From NCBI GenBank assembly GCA_032358255.1, contig JAULBX010026929.1, positions 1-42,110 on the forward strand: a stretch of 42,110 bases of DNA, written 5' to 3'. Shown here in pieces: positions 1 through 9,146 of the stretch. How positions within the stretch are numbered: the stretch's first letter is position 1; each line of letters opens with the position of its first letter. Made by a program: the position numbers and the translations under genes. The stretch comes from Heterotrichella gracilis (lineage: Eukaryota > Sar > Xanthophyceae > Tribonematales > Xanthonemataceae). The notes below the pieces were generated by a model. It saw only the letters and a list, made by a program, of their open reading frames with translations, was not told the DNA's origin and did no database searches.

Positions 1-180
1 CACTTCCTAGACAAGTAAACTTGTCCACAACTTCCACCTGCTGCCCATCTAATACAACCACTGGCAGCTCCTGTTCATAGAGATGTAGTACGACTCGAAT
101 CAATACTGGGCGCAAAATGTACCTGGAATTGAAGCAAAATCCAATCGTGGCCAGGGAATTGGGGAAGCACGTACAAATCC
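1..180 (-). pseudogene. Possible non-LTR (LINE) reverse transcriptase fragment
   Basis: Reading the minus strand, one open frame over about the first 180 bases ends with LDGQQVEVVDKFTCLGS, running off the window edge. The pattern 'V-x-V-V-D-x-F-x-Y-L-G-S' is a familiar signature just after the catalytic region of LINE-type reverse transcriptases; here C replaces the usual Y. The upstream part (…PVLIRVVLHLYEQELPVVV) is not diagnostic, and no YxDD motif is inside the window, so this is either the edge of an element lying to the left or a decayed piece. It is downstream of the BAHD gene on the same strand. Confidence is limited because only about 20 residues carry the signal. Confidence 0.35.
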
Positions 181-584
181 ATGTTCAAGCCAGCCTTTTG
201 TTGACCTGGATTCTGAACAATGCTTGAGCCTCCCAGCACTTGGCCATAGGTACCACTCTGCGATAAATAATGGGCAAATAAAAATGAAGGAAATACCGAA
301 GCTTGGAGTGTTGCTGGCTTTTGTATTTAATGTTGGACACAAACATAAATAATATAATGGCCTGGCACTCACTGTCTGGCTGGCATTCACTGCCTGCCTG
401 GCACCTAGATCCCACTGGCCTGTTATTGCCAATGCTAATATGCGGCATAGAGCTTGATGCACTATTTGGCGCTTGTCAAATCATTGCCTATGAAATCGAA
501 TCTTAGTACAGCAGATCGTTTTTTTAGTATCAGTTGCAGACGTCTGCATCACTTAGTTATGAGTATGTAAAATATGGGTAGGCC
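181..584. other. Intergenic, 3' flank of the BAHD gene
   Basis: AT-rich sequence with no supported gene. It contains a short imperfect repetition around 360-410 (tggcactcactg, tggcattcactg, tgcctggcac), and should include the 3' UTR of the acyltransferase that ends at 585. Confidence 0.5.
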
Positions 585-3500
585 CTATATGGAATTAATT
601 ATGTTTCTACAGCAATCAGAGACAGATATACAAATAATGCTCTGCACCATCGTAAACAGCAAATCCATCCCTGCATCACCAACCTGATACAAGCATGGTG
701 GATCGGGTCCAAACTTGAAGTTCTTAAGGTGTCTTTGGTTGTTGACATACACAACATCCTTTGGTGCACCACCGTTGCGAATCTCTGCCCACTTGGCCAC
801 TCCATGATAGTAAGTTTTTGGGAACCTGGAATTGACAGCAGTGCACAACAAGAATGTATCTAATCAAATCACACAGCATGCAGCAGATTGCAACCTGTGC
901 ACTCCCCGCATTTGTGCCAAGTCAAGAACGGTTCTTGCACGCCATAGCATGTTGCCTTTTGCAGGATGCGTGGCAAGGAAAGCACGCCTATCCAGTTTTA
1001 TTGGCAGTTATTAACAAGAAGAAGAAAAGCTTAAAAGTGCACAGCTTTCCTCACCTCTCTGCCATGTTAAACCGTGGAGCCATGATGTGGTAGCCAACCG
1101 CTGGGTCTCTGATAACCTTCAGTGCCACGTCCATGTTTTTGGCCACACACCTGAGTGAGTTCAGGTCAAATGAAGGGGCGTGATTTTGCACTGTATTCTT
1201 CCCAGAGACATTGGCTGCACCTAGCCAGGTGAATAGCAGATGACGCAGGAAATGGTGCATGCACCGGAAGAAAATCGACTGCATCCTGTGGAAGACGCTA
1301 CTCTGTTTCATCTGTTGCCATATGTAGTATATGTACCAGTATTGTAGAATGCGTACGTCAGGCTTGGCACCTGCACAGTGACCACATGATTAAAATTCTT
1401 TGGAATGATAGCATAATGTGGATTCCAGAGCTGCAGCAACCAACGTTTTCATTCATACCTGGTGAGATTGGAATTGTTGCTACTGCGTTTCCCATAAAAT
1501 GATTTGGAACGCACGATGCACGGCAATCAATGATCATCACAACACTGGGTGTTGAATCTTTTCGAGCACTGGCATCTCCAAACGCTTGCCATGTAACTGC
1601 CGACAATGCAGAATAACTTGGACATGGCTTGCCGGGTGTTCCCAGCACATCCTGCAGACACGCACGCACGAGAAAGTAATTTTGACCAAATCAATTGTAG
1701 GTCCATTATTGGTTTGCTTACAATTATGCAGCCAAAACCTTTCTGATCATTAGCGCCATACCTGAAGGTGTTTCAGATCCGACGCTGGGACCCACAGCCG
1801 TTCCATTGCAACCACAGGTGCTTGTGGTGTGGCCGCTTTGAGGTTCCAAGAAGGTCCCCTGTCTTGGCTCTGTGAATGTGCGCTGGGCATTTGCTGTTTC
1901 ACGCTGTTTGGCCTAGCTGTGACACTGACCACTGCATCAGATGCGGCGATCTGACCAGATTTCTTGCCATACATGCCATCAGCAACAGCTGCTCCTTCTT
2001 GTGATGGTAATGAAGACAAGCAGGCCTTGTACACCATGGCTGCTTGTGCCATACACCATGTGATAAGCTGCTGGATGCTGTATTGCAGAGCACATACGGC
2101 ATGCAGCAATGTATGGAATGGTGGATCAAATGTGCATATTAGTGACTGCGCCATCTGTCGCTGCTCCTGCATGGCAGCACAGCACGCTGGTGAGAGGCTG
2201 GCATACTTTCATGATCCAATAGGGCCATGCACAGTTTCCTCCTAAATTTACAGTGCTGCAGTACATTGCTGTGTTGTCTGCAGAAGCATAAGTACTAGTA
2301 CCATTTTTAATGCATCATAAAGTTGTAAAGACAGAGGTATATCTGTATTTTATCAGTAGTTGTTAATTTTCTATGTATGTACTTATATATTTTGTACCTT
2401 ATCAGTGCATTTTTGTGGCGTGTGGGTTTTAGTGATGTCTGCAAGCATCTGTTGTCGGTCGTGATAGACAGGCTCAACATGTGGTGCTGGTCCTTGACAG
2501 ATATGTGGGTCACTCTGACAATTGTAACTGTCAGCCAAGGCCTTCATCACCCTGCTTTTGCTGCTTCCATCTGCGCTGGAAATGAACAATGGTCAGGTGT
2601 TGAAGGCAGGCTGCGTAGATATATTTTTATTTCTTATTATCTCAGTGGTTGGGGTGTGCCGCATGCTGCCACAGCGTCATGACATGATAGGAGAACACAA
2701 CGATTGGCTACTTCACGGCATCCGGCTTCACGCCTGGCCCATCATTGTGCATATGCAAAAATATAATATACATGTCAGCTATTATATGAAGGCTGATTGG
2801 GTTGAAACCACCATTACCTCCAATGAGGTGGCACCATGATGTGGCCAGGATGCAGCATGTTGTGACAGCATGGTTACAGTACATTGGCTGCTTGACGGCA
2901 GCCGCCGTCACCACCGGCCCATTAGGTGCACAACTGTACAGCTGTGCATTATACAACATTGCACGATGAAATATCTTTGACATGCCAGTACATGTATGCT
3001 GACTAGTTGCAAAGCAGTGTTACCTCCATTGAGGGAGCACCATGAGGTGACCAGGATGCAGCTGTACACAATGAAATATTGCACAAGGAGTTACTTGAAT
3101 GCCAGTACATGTTGGCTGATCAGGCATGGGACCAGTGCTACCTCCAATGAGGTGGCACCATGAGGTGACCAGGATGCAGCTGTTGTCAGGCAGGCTGACC
3201 AGCGCAACTTGCATCACAGGTTCCTGGCCGGACATGACATCCTCCGGCCGCAAGCAGACAACCTGCAGCCAATCCACAGAATTTTGCAATCAGTCCCAAA
3301 CCATAATGCAGACCAGTCGGAGCAGACAACCTGCAAGCCATCCCACAACGTATTGTACCCAGTCGCAGATCAAAGTTACTGCATATATTCTGCACCTCCA
3401 TGTCAGTGCCAGGCGCAGGATAGGGGCTGGTTGCCGCGATTGACCCAAACACCGAGAGCCTTACATCTCTGATGTTCATCAACCAGTTCACGTCATCCTT

Positions 3501-4079
3501 GGGAGTGGCCCATCCCAGGGACGATCCACTTTGCACCAGCCCAGTTATGTGTTCTGGTAGAGTGTTGGGTTGCTGCATCTGTACATATCTAGCTCCATTG
3601 TTATTGGCGACGATGTAGCACACCTTATTTCCTGTCTCCTTGCTGAGTTCGATGCGCCCTGCACCACTGCACTTGTTTGCCCCGCACCCACTTTTTGGTA
3701 TTTTTTTAATGCATTATAGGTTTGCGTATCCATGAAAAATACTGACCTGCTGTAACAGGGTATGCGTTCACAGCCGCCTGAACAGCACTGTGCAACTTCA
3801 AGGGACACAGGTGCTGCTTGTAGTAGTGGATGGTGAAAGTACATTTGTTATGCCACTGCTCCTCATAGGCGGCAACCTGTGAGTGGAAAAATCAAGTAAG
3901 TACGGTATGCTAATACAGGTGGCCAGGCCCGCTCTAGTGTCAGTGCAGGGTAATAACTAATAACAAAGCCATCATGCGGGTGTAGGCATGAGGGTACTCA
4001 CTCTTATCCTCTGGGGGACCACGTCGCCTTGAACACGAACAATGTGAGAATAAGTAACTTTGTAACTATCGTGCGCCAT
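585..4079 (-). CDS. BAHD-family acyltransferase, nine exons, about 556 aa
   Basis: BAHD enzymes move acyl groups from acyl-CoA to alcohols or amines in the cytosol. Exons (minus): 4079-4002, 3876-3747, 3658-3465, 3262-3142, 2570-2398, 2166-1762, 1651-1459, 1190-1055, 825-585; all phases close. Visible family marks: AYPVTAGRI (residues ~64-72), VANNNGARYVQ (~86-96), the catalytic HxxxD as HLIGDG, H171-D175, created exactly across the exon 4/5 junction, HDRQQML, LSAVTWQAF followed by IIDCR (407-411), and HFMGNAV (418-424). The late structural motif DFGWG is changed to NFKFG (512-516). It is longer than typical BAHDs (~440 aa) because of a low-similarity insert of about 130 residues in exon 6. 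The start has a good context (A at -3, G at +4). The 3' end (stop at 585) is the least certain part. A P450-like gene lies head to head. The substrate cannot be predicted. Confidence 0.85.
2704..3190 (-). repeat. Three degenerate tandem copies of the exon 4 end plus its 5' splice site
   Basis: Within intron 4 of the BAHD gene, the last ~45 bases of exon 4 and the following donor are repeated twice more. On the minus strand the genuine exon end codes CILVTSWCHLIG-G/gt (3180-3136). A second copy (about 3066-3020) codes CILVTSWCSLNG-G/gt. A third (about 2862-2810) codes CILATSWCHLIG-G/gt. The intron side is copied too: the 'cattggctg…ggcccat' block recurs at 2704 and 2883, and 'gccagtacatgt' at 2982 and 3100. 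Unit length is roughly 110-210 bp. In copy 2 the codon for the catalytic histidine has become serine. Confidence 0.85.
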
Positions 4080-4593
4080 TGTTGGCGTCAACACAAACGT
4101 TATTCACTCTGAAAGGGGCAAGGGGGGCGCCAGGTGAGTGCTTCAGCAGCACTTGCAGCTGTTGCGGTAGTGGTATGTAGAGTCACCCTCGAGGCGGGCA
4201 ACACAACATATACAGCTGATTATTGGTTGCAAGCTTTGCTTCGCAAGAGCTTATGTGCCCAAGGGAACTAGCAAACCACCTGTTCAAGCCCAGAAGGGCA
4301 GGCACTCAAAAGCCTGCTGGGTTATTGCAGAGCCCTGTTGCAGCGGTGTTTACTGGCGTTTGAAGGCAGCATTGGGACGCTAGTGTCCAGCGAAAAGCTT
4401 AGTTGATGCCGTGCATCTTACCACTGAAACTTCTCTCACAAGCACGCGGTGCTTCTGACCCGCATGTGCAGTGTCTCCATTGCACCACATGCATGCCGCT
4501 TCACCCACCAACTGCTGCCCACCATAAACGCCGAAGCAGCACCTGACGTGCGTATACACTCATACACCATTTAATTGTAGAACACTGCACATT
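4080..4593. promoter_or_regulatory. Divergent intergenic region between BAHD and P450-like genes
   Basis: 514 bp separate the two start codons, so both promoters and 5' UTRs must fit here. I see no clear TATA box at a standard distance. No coding exon is supported. The shared upstream region makes coordinated expression possible, but this is inference from spacing only. Confidence 0.55.
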
Positions 4594-7500
4594 TTGCGTT
4601 CGGTTGCCGCCATGAGCGTTCCCGACTCGCTTTCAACCTTGTGCCAGCAAGGGTGGGCCGTTGCCCACCAAGCATGGAACAGCGACCTTTGTACCACCCT
4701 GCGGGCAACACCACCTGTGGTGTTCGTCTCCCAAAAAGTCACTGATGTTATCGAATTCTGGGAATGCCTCTGCACGGTTCTCCAGGTGGCTGCAGCTGCT
4801 GCGGTGGTTGCGATGGTGGTACGTGCTCCCACAATTGATGTCGTTTGTCCAGTCATTGTTGCCTCAGAAAACGAAGGTCTAGTCCTCTTTTGCAGATCAC
4901 CTGGTATGCGTACAATTTCCCAGCAAGGAGGAAGTTCAAGGGCATCCTGGGCGGTTTCCCAGAGATCTTTCTGACTGGCAACATATGGATGCATGCAAAG
5001 TTCCCCAATATGACGGGGCTTTTTCTGAACCAGTCTAGGTTCTTTGGTAGGGTGTTCCTCTTGTGGACTGGAAAGGCTGAGCCCATCATCGCCGTACAAG
5101 GTAAAAGTCTTATGATGTGGGTGGTATGGCAGTCCACATGTGTGGGGGACACCTCCGGGGCACAATTATGCTTTGTCATGGCATGAACGTCCACTCCTCG
5201 TTAGGTTGAAGTCAATTGGCCGCACAGCACTTAGGTACCTGCATTGCTTGTGCAGACTGGATGGTAGTGAAAGAAGTGCTCGAGTCGCCTGTGTATGTTC
5301 ATGATACCAAGGAACGACTGGCGATGCTTCCTGCAAAGCAGAAGATCAAGAGCGCGTGGGCAAAGAGCTTGCTTCACGTTGTGCAGCCTAGGTGAGGTCA
5401 AGCAAAACTATTCGATAATATCACCCATGGTCACCCTATTTGACCCACGGGTGATCACCCTATTTGTGTTGAGCCTCAACTGCCTGCCCGCCTTGCCCCT
5501 GACTCCCCCACCCCACCCCACACACACTGCCCTCACCGGTTCCCCTGCCCTTACAGTCTACACAGGGACTCGATCACCAAGCTGTTCAGAGACACACTCC
5601 AGTCACCTAAGTCAACAAAAGTCATGAACGACACATTCCTCCAGCTAGCAGAGGCATTCAGCAAGGTGCAAAATGGCTCCACCAAAGGATTTGACATCCA
5701 GCCATGGATGTCGGCAGCCGCATTGGACATTGTCGGCGAGATCATTCTTGGGTACGCACTGCAAGGCAAAATGTCCATTCATATTGCAACAGTGTCATGC
5801 GATGGTGCCAGCATGTTTTGCCTTGCGCCCACCTCGCAGCGTTTGGTGCGAGTTGCAATTTCCCAAATGTAAGTCTTCAGCTGAACGATTGCTTTGAATC
5901 TTGCGATATTTCCATCTTACCTCTGTTTGTCTGTCTACAGGGCAAAGGTTGGGGCAATAAACAGCCTTACAACCCGTACACCATGTGAAATCCTTGAAGC
6001 CTTTAATGGGATGCATGCAACCCCGCCCATGCTTGAGAGCCTCCTGACAACGCTACGGTACAGGAGTCCTGCCATTCTAAAGCCTTTCTTTGCTCGTTGG
6101 GAGCTGCAAAAGAACTCTGCAAAGGCTGCAAAAATGGAGTTTGGCCTGAGCGTGCTTGGAAGCGCAGTAGGTGAGGCATAAGCACAATAAAAACAAAAGT
6201 GATCACGTTAGTTTCTTGCATGCATTTATTCGGAATTGCACCAGCACGCTTGCACACCCTGTGGATACACATGATAAAGATTATACCTCGCATGTATCAC
6301 TGGGTGGGACAATGTCAAGTGGGTATTGCCTTTATCTGCAGCCTACTTCCTCAAGAAGCAATTGGACAGCAAGGGGATTAAGCCAAAGTTCAAGCAAACA
6401 GGCAAGAAGTGGTGGGACGCTGCTTACAAGCCACCCTATGAAGTACGTGCTTCATTGCGATGGGAAACGCTCATGGCTGGGCAGGTGCTGTTGGCAATAA
6501 CAGTGTGATTGGGTCTTACACGGCATTGAATTACAATTTTTTTCATTCATATTTTAAATTAAGGAGTCAACCTTGGCTCACACTTAAATTACAATTGCCC
6601 GTAAACGCATTAACCTAACCAACATCAACATTACATTTTGCAGGACGCCAAACTGCAAGAGGGTAGCTTCCTTGGCAGGCTGGTGGAGGGTCTCCCTGCT
6701 CAGCGTGGTGAAGTCATCACAGATGTGGTCATCGTTGCCTCTGTGGCAGAGATGTTTGCCATTGCGCAAGAGTCCCTGGCAAGCATCTTGACGTTTGGGG
6801 TCTACGAGCTGACACGGCTGCCAACGCGTGAGCACGACAAGAAGATACTGGACGAGGTTGCTTCGTTTGGATTGACAACCGTTCCTTCCCCTCAGGATAT
6901 TGCAAAACTGCCATGGATCGAGGTCAGTGATAAAATACCTCCTGAGAATGGATTTAGAACATTACAACTGTGCTCTCCACAGTTGAATGTCATGGATACC
7001 ATGCTCGCCACATGCATCAAAACCTTGTCATTATGCATTCCTTTTGTACGCTGTTTAGGTTTTAGGGTTAAGGGTGCGTTTGAGCGCCACAATATCCGAG
7101 TCATTTTATTTAGGAGATAAATGGTACAAGAAATACACTATTATTGTATCCTTTCAAACAGGGCTGAATAGCCATATAACGATGGCTGCAAACCTGGGTG
7201 TCATTCAAAAATTTTGATTGCCAGCCATATCGTAACCAGGCTGACAGTGCTGAATGTCTGCAGGCAAGCACCAAAGAGACACTCAGACTCCACTCTTCAT
7301 GGGTTGTGCATCGCAGCCCTACAAAAGCTGTGAAGGTCAATGGATGCTGGGAAAAGTCCTGGAAGATTCCTGCCAATTCCTCTCTTGCTCTGAACATTGA
7401 GGTGAGTTCACGAGTTGGCCACGGGATGAAATATCATCAAACATGATGCTTCTTGATTGCGACATTTTATCGCATCCCCGAAATTGGTGACAGGCGTGCT

Positions 7501-8088
7501 GATGAAATTTGGATGATCAATCTCCCACAGTGTAACGTATGGTGCAGCGGTTGAACCAGGAAATATAATGGTGTATTACTGCAAGACATGTAGCATACAG
7601 GCATCATAAAACCGGATGTTTAGGCGCCTTGCGCTGTACATGTAATCATTCCATGTACAGTTGACTTTGAACAAGTTGTCAAGTTGACTTTGAACAAGTT
7701 GACATTTGACTTTGAAAACGTTTTCAACTTAAATTTGGGCAACATGTCACAGGGGACACACCAGGAGTTCAGCAACTTCACTTCAACGGACAGCTTCCGG
7801 CCAGTGCGCTTCGTTGACGAGGAGGAAAAGCCCTACCAAAACCTGGGCGCCTTCCTCCCCTACGGGTACATCCCTGGCAACAGCAACAACACTCCAGCAT
7901 CCATTGTCCCCTACGAGCTCAACATGCTGGCTCTCCCGTTGGCGCTGACCGCGCTGTACCAGAAGTACCTCTTCAAATTGGCCCCAGATCACAAGGCGCA
8001 GCATGCCAACCTGCCCATCAAGTACAGCGCGCTCCACATCCCACATGCGCAGAATGGCGTGTGGCTTACAGTGCACGCCAGGCCATAA
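4594..8088 (+). CDS. Cytochrome P450-like protein lacking the heme-ligand cysteine, nine exons, about 653 aa
   Basis: Exons: 4594-4818, 4896-5100, 5256-5391, 5557-5868, 5941-6170, 6342-6442, 6644-6922, 7264-7401, 7753-8088; all phases close. An N-terminal membrane anchor (~60-80, Ala/Val-rich) is followed by a hinge (NFPARRKFKGILGG) and the P450 opening LLWTGKAEPIIAVQDW. The K-helix ExxR is KETLR (E501, R504). The 'PERF' meander appears as FRPVRF (557-562), and the C-terminus ends like a P450 (GVWLTVHARP). Two key sites are changed. The I-helix AGxDT equivalent reads AQES (444-447). The heme loop reads FLPYGYIPGNSNN (576-588), with Ser586 where the axial Cys should be. The frame is intact over nine exons, so this is not an obvious pseudogene. 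It may bind or scaffold instead of catalysing classic monooxygenation, or belong to a divergent P450 branch. It is larger than usual (~500 aa). Confidence 0.75.
7053..7075 (+). repeat. Telomere-like motif in P450 intron 7
   Basis: ctgtttaggttttaggg then ttaaggg: about two to three degenerate TTTAGGG units in the sense strand of the intron. Confidence 0.6.
7660..7735 (+). repeat. Short direct repeats in P450 intron 8
   Basis: The string ttgactttgaacaagttg occurs twice in tandem, separated by a few bases, followed by a third degenerate copy (tttgactttgaaaacg). It lies just upstream of the exon 9 acceptor. No function is apparent. Confidence 0.75.
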
Positions 8089-9146
8089 GCCAGCGCTAGC
8101 GCTATGGCATCTTAGGGCGGTTGCCTGATTTTACATCAATATGATAATGACATAACATGAGAAGTGGCTCCTCAAATGGCCAGTTATTCTCTGTGCGTCA
8201 GCAGTTGTGATGTATTCATTTTGAGGGATGAACTGTTATCTGCAAGGAAATTCAATTGAACATCCCGCCAAATTTAATACATGTCATGCAAATTGGCAAT
8301 GCTTTTCTGACATTGAATGTCATGAATGGTTGCTTTGCACTACCACAGTTTAGCCCGGCACTGTCACACTGTCAGTTGGTCTAACACTGCTGTTACAGTA
8401 ACTTTGTTATGGCGCGAGCGCTGCCAAGTCACATTGTCAGCCGGTCGGTACCCTATTCAGTACTGGTGTATATATCATTCATATATATTCATATATGAAT
8501 GATTCCGTGCCTTGCAGAGTGCGGTGCAGCAGACAGGAAACAGGGAACGATTGCTCCGGCAGTGTGATTCCACTGCAGAGCCGCATTCAGGACATGTCAC
8601 ACTTTCAGCTCCCATGAAGTCCCACGCGATGGCTGGTGTCAAGTAATGCAACATAAATCCAAGGATGGTGCTGGCTGACAGGACATTTAGCCACACTAGA
8701 GCCACAGTAAGGAAATCATTGCGATTCACGAATATTGTCATTGACCACGTCACATCCTGAATACGTATGGTACACAAAAGAATGTAATAATTGTCACTGA
8801 AAATCACCTTGCAATAAGTGCGTTGCAAAAACAAACATTCAACAAAAGGCGACCAAGATGAGCGACTTTCTTGAAGATTGACTGCAATGTCCATACATTG
8901 TGGACATGCCCCCTCATATGCCTGATATCTAAATAGCACAACAAGGCTGCTTCAACATTCAATACAAACGGCTTGTCAACAACAGCTCCTGCAACCACTG
9001 TGAGCGCTCGACCCCAAACCACACAGATTCTGTGTGGACTGAATCAAAGCATAAAATCTATATTGACAGGCGTACCGAGTCAATGTGCAATAAAGTGGTA
9101 CCTAGGGCGCTGTTCCTGCATCAGGGAGGTGCCACAAGTTACCACA
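8089..9146. other. Convergent intergenic region (3' UTRs) with one doubtful ORF
   Basis: This separates the 3' ends of the P450-like (+) and LPA1-like (-) genes. It should hold both 3' UTRs. A 154-codon minus-strand frame (8939-8475) contains a hydrophobic stretch (LTVALVWLNVLSASTILGF) and two CxxC pairs (CPQC, CPEC). It has no recognised family, no ATG at its left boundary and no clear splice partners, so I do not call it a gene. A length like this is expected by chance in this much sequence. Confidence 0.5.
8474..8503. repeat. AT-rich perfect inverted repeat (hairpin)
   Basis: Arms atcattcatatat (8474-8486) and atatatgaatgat (8491-8503) are perfectly complementary around a 4-base loop. It sits between two convergent genes. 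Confidence 0.8.

Noticed and set aside
5762..5868. GC donor after CAAG at 5762 as the end of P450 exon 4
   Set aside because: The frame continues to a strong gtaagt donor at 5869 whose phase (2) matches the next acceptor exactly.
8475..8939. Minus-strand frame with two CxxC pairs and a hydrophobic stretch
   Set aside because: No ATG start at its boundary, no consistent splice partners and no recognised family; frames of this length are expected by chance in 42 kb.
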